From the NCBI GenBank assembly GCA_050287605.1, contig JBNKCG010000001.1:1-64000 (forward strand): a stretch of DNA of 64,000 nt, read 5' to 3'. This DNA comes from QQUJ01 sp050287605 (lineage in GTDB: Bacteria > Pseudomonadota > Gammaproteobacteria > QQUJ01). A program made the translations under genes and the position numbers. This document shows, piece after piece, positions 34,252 to 42,760 of the stretch. Position 1 is the stretch's first letter, and every line of letters begins with the position of its first letter. The notes below the pieces were generated by a model that saw nothing but the letters and a program-made list of their open reading frames with translations, searched no databases and was not told the origin of the DNA.

Positions 34252-34312
34252 GATTTCATAGAGTTATGAAATCGCATCCACCGTGCGCCAAACCGTTGAC
34301 GAAAAATTCGTC
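34252..34312 (-). promoter_or_regulatory. Two dyad elements upstream of the fliL sigma-54 promoter
   Basis: Perfect inverted repeats GATTTCAT-AGAGTT-ATGAAATC (34252-34273) and GACGAA-AAA-TTCGTC (34298-34312) lie about 55-75 and 100-113 bases upstream of the predicted start. That is where an enhancer-binding protein such as FleQ or FleR would bind. The sites are AT-rich in a GC-rich genome. Binding is inferred. Confidence 0.55.
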
Positions 34313-34443
34313 CTCATCAAGCCGGATTTTTGGCGTTTTCGGTCGCTGGCCGCAGCCCCCCGACAGCCAAGTTTAGCGCCGCTGCACAACGCACCCTAGC
34401 GCGGCGTAACAAGCCCCCTTTGGGATTGACGAGGCGGTATCGG

Positions 34444-34492
34444 ACCCAAAAACAGCAAGGCCCCATCGCCGCGCAGGGCGATAGGGCCTTTT
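34444..34492 (-). terminator. Probable terminator of fliK
   Basis: Hairpin AAGGCCC-C-ATCGCC, loop GCGCAG, GGCGAT-A-GGGCCTT (34457-34490), with one mismatch. On the minus strand it is followed by GCTGTTTTTGGG, so the U-tract begins four bases after the stem. It separates fliK from the fliL operon. Confidence 0.65.
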
Positions 34493-34513
34493 CCCTGGGA
34501 GGAAATGACAGAT

Positions 34514-35710
34514 TCAGGCGTAAGCGTCGACCAATCCCACCCCGTGCAACGGAACGCTCACCGCAGCCACCTCGCCCTCGTCGGATCCCTCCAGCCCCGA
34601 GGCGAACTCGCCGCCGGCGGCAGCACCCTGACCGCTGCCCCCCTGAGCCTCAGCGCCGCTGCCCTGATGACGCACGTCGAACTGCGCCAGTTGCATGCCA
34701 TTGTCGGCGAGCAGCTCGCGCAGCCGCGGCAGCGCCGCCTGCAGGTGATCGGCGGTCACTGCGTGGTGCGCGGTGAAACTCACACTGGCCTGATCGTTGT
34801 GCACGCTGACCTTGATCTCCAGGGGACCCAGATGCGGCGGGTTGAGCCTGAGCTGGGCACCCGCCTGGTGGTTGTTGAGCATCCAGTTGACGCGATCCCC
34901 CAACGCGTCGCCCCAGTCGGGGTGGCCGGGCGGAACGTCGAGCGTGTACTGCGGCAACGGCGACGCCGCGGCGGCGGCCGGTGTGGCCTGCGCGGTGTAG
35001 ACTGCGGAGACTGGCACCGCCGCTGCCGACGGGGTTGCGGCCTCGCCACCCTGCAGCGCATGAACCAGGGTCTGCAGCGTCTGCCCGTCGGTGCCTTGTC
35101 GCAGCGTGGCCGCATCTCCCGCCACGGCCTCGGCGTGGCCGTTCAACAGCGTCTTCACCGGGGTGTCGCCCGCCGCTTGCGTGGCCAATGGAGCTGCCTC
35201 CTGCGCAGGCTGCTTCCCCGTCGAGGTCAGTTGGGTGACAACGCCCTCCGCGATGGTGCGCGGCGGGGCGGGTGCTTTGCCGTCGAGCAACGGCGCCAGA
35301 GTGACGGCCGGCGCGTCCCCACCGTCGGCAACCGCCGCGCTCTGCAGCGGTGCCATTCCCGGCGGCAGTATCGCCATCCCGATAATGGCCAAGGCGGAGT
35401 CGGCAGAATCGGCATCGCCATCCGCCTCCGCAGCGGGCTGCAAATTCTCGCCGTCCAGCGGCAGCGCTTTGCCGTCGGCGGTCAAAAGCAGTGCCGCAGG
35501 CACTTCCCCCGCGGCGGTGAGATTGAGCCAGCTCGTCGCCCCGGACAGCTGCGCATCGAGCGCGGAGGCGAACGAAACAGCCTCTGCATCCTGTTGGCAA
35601 CCTTCTGAAAAGAAAGCGGTTTTACATAGATTTCCAGACGCACCAGGGGCCACCGGCTGGAGGGGCGTGGCGGCCGTTTCCGGCATCAGCGTGGTAAGCA
35701 AGTTCGGCAC
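34514..35710 (-). CDS. fliK: Flagellar hook-length control protein FliK
   Basis: 398 residues. A long low-complexity Ala/Pro-rich ruler region precedes a C-terminal Flg_hook domain (about 280-360: GAQLRLNPPHLGPLEIKVSV and ADNGMQLAQFDVR), which interacts with FlhB to switch export specificity. It ends GLVDAYA. I chose GTG at 35708-35710 because a perfect AGGAGG (35717-35722) stands at the right distance; the upstream in-frame ATG at 35728 would place that site inside the gene. It has its own sigma-54 promoter and terminator, so it is a single-gene unit. Confidence 0.93.
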   Translation of the reverse strand: MPNLLTTLMPETAATPLQPVAPGASGNLCKTAFFSEGCQQDAEAVSFASALDAQLSGATSWLNLTAAGEVPAALLLTADGKALPLDGENLQPAAEADGDADSADSALAIIGMAILPPGMAPLQSAAVADGGDAPAVTLAPLLDGKAPAPPRTIAEGVVTQLTSTGKQPAQEAAPLATQAAGDTPVKTLLNGHAEAVAGDAATLRQGTDGQTLQTLVHALQGGEAATPSAAAVPVSAVYTAQATPAAAAASPLPQYTLDVPPGHPDWGDALGDRVNWMLNNHQAGAQLRLNPPHLGPLEIKVSVHNDQASVSFTAHHAVTADHLQAALPRLRELLADNGMQLAQFDVRHQGSGAEAQGGSGQGAAAGGEFASGLEGSDEGEVAAVSVPLHGVGLVDAYA

Positions 35711-35732
35711 GTAAGGCCTCCTTTGCACGATT

Positions 35733-35753
35733 CAGTAAGAGGTACCTCTACTG
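35733..35753. repeat. Palindrome at the predicted fliK start site
   Basis: CAGTAAGAGGTACCTCTACTG, almost perfectly symmetric with a perfect 12-base core (AGAGGTACCTCT, 35738-35749). It spans the transcription start predicted from the sigma-54 site. It could be an operator or form a 5' mRNA hairpin. Confidence 0.7.
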
Positions 35754-35755
35754 AG

Positions 35756-35771
35756 AGCAAAGGATGTGCCA
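35756..35771 (-). promoter_or_regulatory. Sigma-54 promoter for fliK
   Basis: Minus strand TGGCACATCCTTTGCT, an excellent match (TGGCAC and TTGCT, GG-N10-GC). Start near 35745, 35 bases before the fliK GTG. It lies just after the fliJ stop. Confidence 0.88.
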
Positions 35772-35790
35772 GTGTTACCGGGCGGGAGGA

Positions 35791-36237
35791 TCAGGAGGAG
35801 CTGGGGCGGTGGCGCTGGCTGGCGTGCTCGTCGCTCTCCGACTGCTCACGGCGATCGGCCTCACGACGCTCTTCGCGGCGCATGCGCTCGACGGCCTTGT
35901 CCATGGCGTTGCAGCGAGTGCGAAGCTCCAGCCAGCGCTGATGGAAACGATCCACCTCGCGCTGCTGGTGCGCGACGATGCGCTCCTGCTGGCGGATGGC
36001 GGTATCGAGCTTGTCCAGAAATACGCGGTAGTCCTGAAGGCGCGAGGCGCTCACGCCAACGCTGCCGGCCTGGTCGCGTAGCCGCTCCAGGTACTCGTTG
36101 CGATAGCCCAGCAGCTCCTGCAGCTGAGCCTCATGGCGTGCCAGCAGTTCGCGCTGTTGCGCCAGTTCGCGTGCCGCATCCTCCTCGCGGCGTCCGGCGA
36201 CGCGCACCACTGGCTCCATTCGTTGCGATCGATTCAT
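35791..36237 (-). CDS. fliJ: Flagellar export chaperone/stalk protein FliJ
   Basis: 148 residues, strongly charged and helical throughout with heptad character (coiled-coil), as expected for the FliJ stalk that rotates within the FliI hexamer and binds FlhA. Position after fliI supports the call more than sequence, since FliJ is poorly conserved. Two starts are possible: ATG 36237, or MEPVV six codons in. Confidence 0.85.
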   Translation of the reverse strand: MNRSQRMEPVVRVAGRREEDAARELAQQRELLARHEAQLQELLGYRNEYLERLRDQAGSVGVSASRLQDYRVFLDKLDTAIRQQERIVAHQQREVDRFHQRWLELRTRCNAMDKAVERMRREERREADRREQSESDEHASQRHRPSSS

Positions 36238-36301
36238 AAGGACTCGTTGTCGTTCGTTTCGTTACCACACACCCACCGCCCTGACGGGCCGGCGGCGCAA
36301 C

Positions 36302-37672
36302 CTATTCCAGTGTAGCCTTTGTATCCGACATTAGCGCCTGCAGTTGCGCGATACTGGTGTCGAGCTTCACCGCTTCGCCCATATCCTGACGCAGAAAACC
36401 CAACTGACGCGGATGATAGGCGATCGCCTCGTCGATGCGCGCGTCGCTACCCATTTGATACGCACCGACGGTGATCAGGTCGCGACTCTGACGGTACGTG
36501 GAGTAGATCTGCTTGAAACGACGCACCGCCTGCTGCTGGGGCTTGCCGGTAATCTCCAGCATAGCGCGGCTGATGGAACGCTCCATATCGATAGCGGGAT
36601 AGTGGCCGGCATCGGCCAGCTCGCGCGACAGGACGATGTGCCCGTCGAGGATGGCGCGCGCGGCATCGGCGATAGGATCGTTCTCGTCGTCACCCTCAGT
36701 GAGCACGGTGTAAAAGGCGGTAATGGAACCGCCGCCCTTGTCGCCGTTGCCGGCCCGTTCCACCAGTTGCGGCAGCTTGGCGAACACCGACGGGGGATAG
36801 CCCTTGGTGGCGGGCGGCTCGCCGATGGCCAGCGCGATCTCGCGCTGCGCCTGGGCGAAACGGGTGAGCGAATCCATCAGCAGCAGCACCTGCAGGCCCT
36901 GATCGCGGAAATACTCGGCGATGCTGGTGGCCAGCATGGCGCCGTGCAGGCGCATCAGCGGCGGGTGATCGGCAGGCGTCGCCACCACCACGGCGCGCGC
37001 CATACCTTCGGGGCCGAGGATGTTGCGCACGAACTCCTTCACCTCGCGGCCACGCTCGCCGATCATCCCCACCACGGTGACGTCGGCACTGGTGTAGCGT
37101 GTCATCATCCCCAGCAGCACGCTCTTGCCCACACCGCTGCCGGCGAACAGGCCCATACGCTGACCGCGACCCACGGTGAACAGGGAGTTGATGGCCCTCA
37201 CCCCCACGTCCAACGGATCGCTGATGGGTTCGCGGGTCATGGGGTTGATGGTGCGACCGGTCAACGGAATACGCTCGTCGACGCGCAGCGGACCTTCGCC
37301 GTCCAACGGGGTACCCGCCCCGTCCACCACGCGCCCCAGCAGCGCGGGGCCGACGTGCGCCTCGACGCCGTGACCGGTGGGTATCACTCGTGCGTCGGGC
37401 ACCAGTCCGCGGATATCGCCTGTGGGCATCAGATACAGGCGGTCGCCGGCGAAACCCACCACCTCGGCCTCCACGGAATCGCCCGCGGGACCCACCACGC
37501 GGCAGCGCCCGCCGATGGGCGCCTGGCAGCCCACCGCCTCCAGCGTGAGCCCCACCATGCGCGTCAGCTTGCCCTCCACCACCGGGCGCGCCGCGCCCGA
37601 CACCCACTGCGCGCGCTCGGCCAGCATGGTGGCCCAACGGGCGGAGTGTTCAGCCTTTGGGGCGCTGGTCAT
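36302..37672 (-). CDS. fliI: Flagellar export ATPase FliI
   Basis: 456 residues, related to F1-beta. The P-loop is AGSGVGKSVLLGMM, the Walker B region VLLLMDSLTRFAQAQREI, with GERGREVKEFV and the catalytic Glu between. It unfolds export substrates together with FliH and FliJ. It overlaps fliH by 23 bases. Confidence 0.97.
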   Translation of the reverse strand: MTSAPKAEHSARWATMLAERAQWVSGAARPVVEGKLTRMVGLTLEAVGCQAPIGGRCRVVGPAGDSVEAEVVGFAGDRLYLMPTGDIRGLVPDARVIPTGHGVEAHVGPALLGRVVDGAGTPLDGEGPLRVDERIPLTGRTINPMTREPISDPLDVGVRAINSLFTVGRGQRMGLFAGSGVGKSVLLGMMTRYTSADVTVVGMIGERGREVKEFVRNILGPEGMARAVVVATPADHPPLMRLHGAMLATSIAEYFRDQGLQVLLLMDSLTRFAQAQREIALAIGEPPATKGYPPSVFAKLPQLVERAGNGDKGGGSITAFYTVLTEGDDENDPIADAARAILDGHIVLSRELADAGHYPAIDMERSISRAMLEITGKPQQQAVRRFKQIYSTYRQSRDLITVGAYQMGSDARIDEAIAYHPRQLGFLRQDMGEAVKLDTSIAQLQALMSDTKATLE

Positions 37673-38315
37673 CCTGGCGCTCCCCGCCCAACACGCTGGC
37701 GGCCAGCGCGTTGAGACGACTCTCCACTGTGGCGTCGATGCGCGAGGTGTCGGTCACTACCCGGCAACCGCCGGGGGTGATGACCGGATCCTCGATGATC
37801 TGCCAGCCCTGCTCGCCGCCCGGTTTCCCAAGCGCTTCGCGCACCAGCGCCGCATCGTCCGGGTGCAGCCGCACCCGTACCTCGCGTGCGGCTACCGGCA
37901 GCTGGGCCAGACTCTCGCGCACCACCGCGACGATTTCGCCCGGACTGGCCTTCAGTTCCCGCCGGATCACCTGTTGGGCGATGATGGACACCAGTTGCAG
38001 AAGCTGCGCCTCCACCGTCTGATCCAACTCTTCCAGCGGGCTGTTCAGGAGTTCGCAGATGGCCAGCAGGCGCTGGGCGTGCTCTTGAGCCTGCGCCATG
38101 CCCGCCTCGTAGCCTTCGCGCTGCCCCAGCTCGAAGCCCTCCCGGTACGCCTGCTGCTGCAACTCCTCCAGTTTCTGGGCGGTCATCACCTCGGGATGCG
38201 CCGCGGCGGTTGCGTGCCCGTTCGTACTGGCGGCTAGGGTGCCGGCCACCTCGGGAGCAGACCAACGGGCGATGGCGTCCAGGCGCTCTTTGGGAATGAC
38301 GCGGGTGATGGTCAT
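37650..38315 (-). CDS. fliH: Flagellar export ATPase regulator FliH
   Basis: 221 residues: a variable N-terminal region that reaches FliN, a helical middle with GxxxG-like spacing (REGFELGQREGYEAGMAQAQ, about 73-92), and a C-terminal FliI-binding domain (VSIIAQQVIRRELK, VRLHPDDAALV). It starts 32 bases after fliG and overlaps fliI. Confidence 0.93.
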   Translation of the reverse strand: MTITRVIPKERLDAIARWSAPEVAGTLAASTNGHATAAAHPEVMTAQKLEELQQQAYREGFELGQREGYEAGMAQAQEHAQRLLAICELLNSPLEELDQTVEAQLLQLVSIIAQQVIRRELKASPGEIVAVVRESLAQLPVAAREVRVRLHPDDAALVREALGKPGGEQGWQIIEDPVITPGGCRVVTDTSRIDATVESRLNALAASVLGGERQDDQRPKG

Positions 38316-38347
38316 GCTTCAGCCAATGCCGGTAGGCGCTGCGGCGA

Positions 38348-39358
38348 TCATACGAAGGCCTCGCCCTTGCCGCCCAGCGAGATCTCGCCGGAATCGGACA
38401 GGCGCCGCGCGGTCATGAGGATCTCCTTCTGCGCGGCCTCCACATCGGACAGGCGTACCGGTCCGCGCACCTCGAGATCGTCGCGCAGCATCTCGGCGGC
38501 GCGCTTGGACATGTTCTTGAAGATCTTCTCCTTGACCGCTTCGTCGGCACCCTTGAGGGCAACGGCCAGCGAGTCGCTGGAGATCTCGCGCAGCAGGGTC
38601 TGGATGCCGCGGTCGTCCACGTCCACCAGGTTCTCGAACACGAACATCTTGTCCTGAATCGCCTGCCCCATGTCGGCGTCGGTCTGCTTGATCTGTTCCA
38701 TCAGGTTCGTTTCGGCGGAGCTGTCCATGAGGTTGAGGATATCGGCGGCAGCCTTGATCCCGCCAAAGGAGGTGGAGGTCTTGACGTTGGTCTTGTTACT
38801 GAAGCTCTTCTCCATGATCTGGTCGAGCTCGCGCAGCGCCGAGGGCTGAATGCCGTCGATGGCCGCGATGCGCATGATCACGTCGTGGCGGATACGCTCC
38901 GGCAGCGCCTGCAGGATCTCGGCGGCCTGCTCCGATTCGAGGTAGGCCAGCACGATGGCGATGATCTGCGGATGCTCCAGGCGGATCAGCTCCGCCACCG
39001 CACGGGGATCCATCCATTTCAGCGAGTCGAGCCCCTTGCTGCCGGAACCGAGCAGGATACGGTCGATCAGCCCGCTGGCCTTCTCGGAACCCAGGGCGTT
39101 GACCAGCACGTTGCGCACGTAGTCTTCGGTCCCCACCCCCAGCGCGGTCTGGTTCTCCACCATCTCCACGAAGCTGCCCAACACCTCCTTCACCTCGTCC
39201 TTGGAGACCGTGGAGAGTTGGGTCATGGCCATGCCCAGCTTCTGCACCTCCTTGGGGCCCATGTGCTTGAGCACCTCGGAGGCGTGCGACTCCCCCACCG
39301 CCATCAACAGTATGGCGGCACGCTCGGTACCCGGACCAAAACCCTTCTGCTCAGCCAT
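38348..39358 (-). CDS. fliG: Flagellar motor switch protein FliG
   Basis: 336 residues in three armadillo-like domains. Seen are the N-terminal FliF-binding part (ERAAILLMAVGESHASEVLK), EHPQIIAIVLAYLESEQAAEIL, and the C-terminal torque helix with charged residues (VDDRGIQTLLREISSDSLAV). The ATG overlaps the fliF end by 8 bases. Confidence 0.97.
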   Translation of the reverse strand: MAEQKGFGPGTERAAILLMAVGESHASEVLKHMGPKEVQKLGMAMTQLSTVSKDEVKEVLGSFVEMVENQTALGVGTEDYVRNVLVNALGSEKASGLIDRILLGSGSKGLDSLKWMDPRAVAELIRLEHPQIIAIVLAYLESEQAAEILQALPERIRHDVIMRIAAIDGIQPSALRELDQIMEKSFSNKTNVKTSTSFGGIKAAADILNLMDSSAETNLMEQIKQTDADMGQAIQDKMFVFENLVDVDDRGIQTLLREISSDSLAVALKGADEAVKEKIFKNMSKRAAEMLRDDLEVRGPVRLSDVEAAQKEILMTARRLSDSGEISLGGKGEAFV

Positions 39359-41024
39359 CGGTCGCCACCCAGGCCTTCACCACTTGCGCCACCCGCTTGG
39401 GATCCTCTTGTACGATCGCCTGCGCCGCCGCCATCTTTTCGTTGTAGTCGTCCGCCCGCGGACCGCTTAGGCGCCTGGGGTGCGCCCCGGCGCCGGGGAT
39501 CATCGCGTTGCCTTCCGCCATCTCGTCCGAGACCGGTACCAGCTCGCCGTTGGACGCCATGGTCACCAACTGGCGCTGGGGTGCCACACGCCCCTTCTCG
39601 GCGAGGCTGCGCAGCATAGGCCGCAGCACACCGAAGGCGAGGATCAACACCAGGAGCACACCGCCCGCTTTCTTGGCCAGATCCCACACCCACTGCTGCT
39701 CCAGCAACGACGGCGCCGGCAGCGGCTCGATGGCGGGCGGTGCCGCGAACGAGGCGGTGACCACGCTGACGCTGTCGCCACGCGTCTCGTTGAAACCCAC
39801 GGCCTCTTTCACCAGCGCGGTGAGGCGCTGGATCTCTTCGGGCGTACGCGGCTCTATCGTCACGGTGCCATCTTCCGCCACCGTGCGCTTGTCGTCCACC
39901 AACACCGCCACAGAAATCCGTTTCAGCGCTGAGCCGCCCAAGCGGGTATGGCTGATGGTCTTGTCCAGCTCGTAGTTGCGCACCACGCGTTTGCTGGAAT
40001 TGGTCGGCGCCACGCTCGCGGCCCCGGTACCCTGGGCACCGGTCGCCACCTCGGGCGCCGCGGCAGCGCCGGGCGGCTGATTGCTGAGCGCACCGGGGAT
40101 GCCGAGGGCGCCGGCGACACCCTGGCTCTGCTCGTCGAACGTCTGCTCGCTGCGCACCGCCGGTTGTTCCGGGTTGAAGCTCTCCTGGGTCCGCTCGGTG
40201 AGGGTGAAGTCGATGTCGGCGGACACCTCGGCCCGCACGCCGTCCACACCCACCAGCGGTCGCAGGATGCCTTCGATGCGCTGCACGTAGCTCTGCTCCA
40301 ATTCGCGGGTCATCTCGAATTGCGCCGAAGTCATGGCGAGATCACCGTTGTCCATGTCGCTGGTCAGCAGACGCCCCTTCTGGTCGATCACCTTGACGTC
40401 GCTGCTCGCCATTTCGGGCACGGCGGCCGCCACCAAGTGCACGATCGCCTCCACCTGCGCCTTCTCCAGCACGCGGCCGGGCTGCAGGTTGATGAGCACC
40501 GACGCGCGCGGCTTGTTGCGGTCCCGCAGAAACACCGACGGACGCGGGATGGCCAAATGCACCCGCGCCGAACGGACGTTGCTCAGCGCACCGATGGTGC
40601 GCCCCAGCTCGACCTCCATGGCCCGTTGAAAACGCGCGGTTTCCACGAAGCGGCTGGTTCCGAATCCTTGATCCTGCTGCAGGATTTCGTAGCCCATGCC
40701 GGTACCGCGCGGCAGGCTCTGGCTCGCCAGCTGCAGCCGCGCCTCGTGGATCTTGGCGGTGGGTACCATCACGCCGCCGGTCTGGCTGTCGAGTTTGTAG
40801 GGGATGTTGCTGCGCTGCAGGGCATCGGCGATCTCCGAGGAGTCCCTTTCGCTGAGGCTACCGTAGAGCAGCGAATACCCGGGCTCCTGCGACCACAGCG
40901 CCACCGCCACGCCCACGGCGATGGCGGCCGCGAGACCGATCAGCAATCCGAACTGACGCAACAGCGTCAGGCGGCTCATGCCGGTGAACGATTGGGTAAA
41001 GGTTTCCGTCTTGACCAGAGCCAT
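39351..41024 (-). CDS. fliF: Flagellar MS-ring protein FliF
   Basis: 557 residues with an N-terminal membrane helix (about 25-44, GLLIGLAAAIAVGVAVALW), ring-building motifs (LASQSLPRGTGMGYEIL, RVHLAIPRPSVFLRD), a periplasmic disordered loop (about 305-350), a second membrane helix (about 450-470) and the FliG-binding C-terminus. It follows fliE after 16 bases. Confidence 0.96.
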   Translation of the reverse strand: MALVKTETFTQSFTGMSRLTLLRQFGLLIGLAAAIAVGVAVALWSQEPGYSLLYGSLSERDSSEIADALQRSNIPYKLDSQTGGVMVPTAKIHEARLQLASQSLPRGTGMGYEILQQDQGFGTSRFVETARFQRAMEVELGRTIGALSNVRSARVHLAIPRPSVFLRDRNKPRASVLINLQPGRVLEKAQVEAIVHLVAAAVPEMASSDVKVIDQKGRLLTSDMDNGDLAMTSAQFEMTRELEQSYVQRIEGILRPLVGVDGVRAEVSADIDFTLTERTQESFNPEQPAVRSEQTFDEQSQGVAGALGIPGALSNQPPGAAAAPEVATGAQGTGAASVAPTNSSKRVVRNYELDKTISHTRLGGSALKRISVAVLVDDKRTVAEDGTVTIEPRTPEEIQRLTALVKEAVGFNETRGDSVSVVTASFAAPPAIEPLPAPSLLEQQWVWDLAKKAGGVLLVLILAFGVLRPMLRSLAEKGRVAPQRQLVTMASNGELVPVSDEMAEGNAMIPGAGAHPRRLSGPRADDYNEKMAAAQAIVQEDPKRVAQVVKAWVATDG

Positions 41025-41040
41025 GGTTCGCGCGCCTCAG

Positions 41041-41361
41041 TTAAACCTGCATGCTCATGATCTCCTGATAGGCGGAGACCAGCTTGTTGCGCACTTGGGT
41101 CATGGCCTGAAACGAGAGGCTCGCCTTCTGCATCTCGACCATCACCTGGGCCAGATTGACGCTGCTGTCACCCAGCTCGAACGCCTCGGCCAGCCGCTGG
41201 GCATTCTGCTGCGCGGTGTTCACCTGATCCACCGAGGCCTTCAGCATCTGGGCGAAATCGCCCGAGCCACCGTCGGCGGCCGGTTGCGGCGACACACCCT
41301 TGGCCTGGGCCGCCAGCACGCGCATCTGCGCCAGGAGTTCGTTGACATTCACATCGCTCAT
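41041..41361 (-). CDS. fliE: Flagellar hook-basal body protein FliE
   Basis: 106 residues, helical, joining the MS-ring to the rod. The C-terminal pattern QKASLSFQAMTQVRNKLVSAYQEIMSMQV (last 29 residues) is diagnostic. First gene of fliEFGHIJ, with a GGAAGAG ribosome site and a sigma-54 promoter upstream. Confidence 0.95.
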   Translation of the reverse strand: MSDVNVNELLAQMRVLAAQAKGVSPQPAADGGSGDFAQMLKASVDQVNTAQQNAQRLAEAFELGDSSVNLAQVMVEMQKASLSFQAMTQVRNKLVSAYQEIMSMQV

Positions 41362-41402
41362 GACCGCTCTTCCGTCGCTCGTCAGTAAACCATCGAGAAA
41401 TA

Positions 41403-41418
41403 TGCAGTTTCCACGCCA
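41403..41418 (-). promoter_or_regulatory. Sigma-54 promoter for fliEFGHIJ
   Basis: Minus strand TGGCGTGGAAACTGCA, with GG-N10-GC spacing and a CTGCA -12 element. Start near 41392, about 30 bases before fliE. Located in the 64-base fleR-fliE gap, matching the FleR-controlled class in Pseudomonas. Confidence 0.75.
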
Positions 41419-41425
41419 AACGCGA

Positions 41426-42760
41426 TTACGGTAGCGCCACGCCGGCGTCGCGCATGCGCGCCAGCTTGTAGCGCAAGGTCCGGGCGCTGATTCCCAGGTG
41501 CTCGGCCGCCTCTTTGCGGCTGCCGTTGTGGGAGCGCAGCGCGTCGAGAATCAGACGCTGCTCGCGCGACTTGAGATCGCTGCCCAGCACGCTGGCTGGC
41601 GCCTCGTCGCTGAGCAGCGGCGCGATCGCCGGCGACTCCTCGGTCTCGAAGTGCAGATCCTCCGCCCCGATGCGCGGGTTCTGGCGCAGGATCAGGGCGC
41701 GCTGCAGTACGTTCTCCAGCTCGCGCACGTTGCCGGGCCAGGGGTAGGCCAACAGCTGCTGCTCGGCGCCGGGGGCCAGCGACGGAATCGCCTCGCCGCC
41801 TGGGATGTGGCGCTTCAGCAGTGCGCGCGCCAGCGGCAGGATATCGGCGGCGCGCTCGCGCAGCGGCGGCAGCACCAGCGGAAAGACGTTGAGGCGGTAG
41901 AAGAGGTCCTCGCGGAAGCGTCCCGCCGCCACCTCCTCGCGCAGGCGGCGGTTGGTGGTGGCCAGCACGCGCACGTCGAGGCTGATCATCGCACGCCCAC
42001 CCAGCCGTTCCACTTCGCGCTCCTGCAGCACGCGCAGCAGCTTGGCCTGCAGCGCCAGCGGCATTTCCGAGATCTCGTCCAGCAACAGCGTGCCACCGTT
42101 GGCCTGCTCGAACTTGCCCGGGGTAGTGCGATAGGCGCCGGTAAAAGCGCCCTTCTCGTAGCCGAACAGCACCGCTTCCAGCATGTTTTCAGGGATGGCC
42201 GCGCAGTTGATGGCGACGAAGGGGCCACCCGCCCGCACCGAGCAGTTGTGGATGTAGCGCGCGAACACCTCCTTGCCGGTACCGCTCTCCCCGCAGATCA
42301 GGACCGTGGCGTCGCTGGCGGCGACGCGCTGCGCCAGCCCCACCAATGCGCGGCTGCGCGCATCCTCGGCCACCAGCGTCGAGCCCCCGGTTGCCGCCGC
42401 AGCGGCAAACTGTTGCACCTTTTCCACCAGGGTTTCCGCCTCAAAGGGCTTGACCAGATAATCCACCGCACCCGCCTGCATCGCCTCCACCGCGCTCTGG
42501 ATGGTGCCGTAGGCGGTCATCATGAGCACCGGCAGATCGGGACGGGTGGTGCGGATGCGGGTGAGCAGCGTCTGTCCGTCCATGGGCTGCATCTGCAGGT
42601 CGCTGACCACCATGCCGATGTCGTGGCTGGCCAGTTTGGACAGCGCCTCGCTCCCGTCGCCCGCCCGCTCGACGGGATAGCCCGCCAGCTCGAGGGTGTC
42701 GCACAGGGCGTCGCGCAGGGTCGGTTCGTCCTCGACCACCAGGACCGTTGCTTGGCTCAT
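41426..42760 (-). CDS. fleR: Sigma-54-dependent response regulator FleR
   Basis: 444 residues: a receiver with phospho-acceptor Asp in MVVSDLQMQPMDG, an AAA+ domain with GESGTGKEVFARYIH (Walker A) and the sigma-54 contact loop GAFTGA (in YEKGAFTGAYRTTP), and a Fis-type helix-turn-helix at the end (RKEAAEHLGISARTLRYKL). It activates basal-body genes such as fliE. The ATG overlaps the fleS stop by 4 bases. Confidence 0.95.
   Translation of the reverse strand: MSQATVLVVEDEPTLRDALCDTLELAGYPVERAGDGSEALSKLASHDIGMVVSDLQMQPMDGQTLLTRIRTTRPDLPVLMMTAYGTIQSAVEAMQAGAVDYLVKPFEAETLVEKVQQFAAAAATGGSTLVAEDARSRALVGLAQRVAASDATVLICGESGTGKEVFARYIHNCSVRAGGPFVAINCAAIPENMLEAVLFGYEKGAFTGAYRTTPGKFEQANGGTLLLDEISEMPLALQAKLLRVLQEREVERLGGRAMISLDVRVLATTNRRLREEVAAGRFREDLFYRLNVFPLVLPPLRERAADILPLARALLKRHIPGGEAIPSLAPGAEQQLLAYPWPGNVRELENVLQRALILRQNPRIGAEDLHFETEESPAIAPLLSDEAPASVLGSDLKSREQRLILDALRSHNGSRKEAAEHLGISARTLRYKLARMRDAGVALP

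Larger units (their letters stand above)
34178..34513. other. fliK-fliL intergenic region (336 bases)
   Basis: Contains, from fliL outward, the sigma-54 promoter, the two dyads, about 130 bases with nothing recognised, and the fliK terminator hairpin. I see no coding frame of value on either strand. Confidence 0.75.

Noticed and set aside
34330..34460. Possible second sigma-54 site between fliK and fliL
   Set aside because: The only GG-N10-GC match there has a poor -12 element, and a far better site lies next to fliL.
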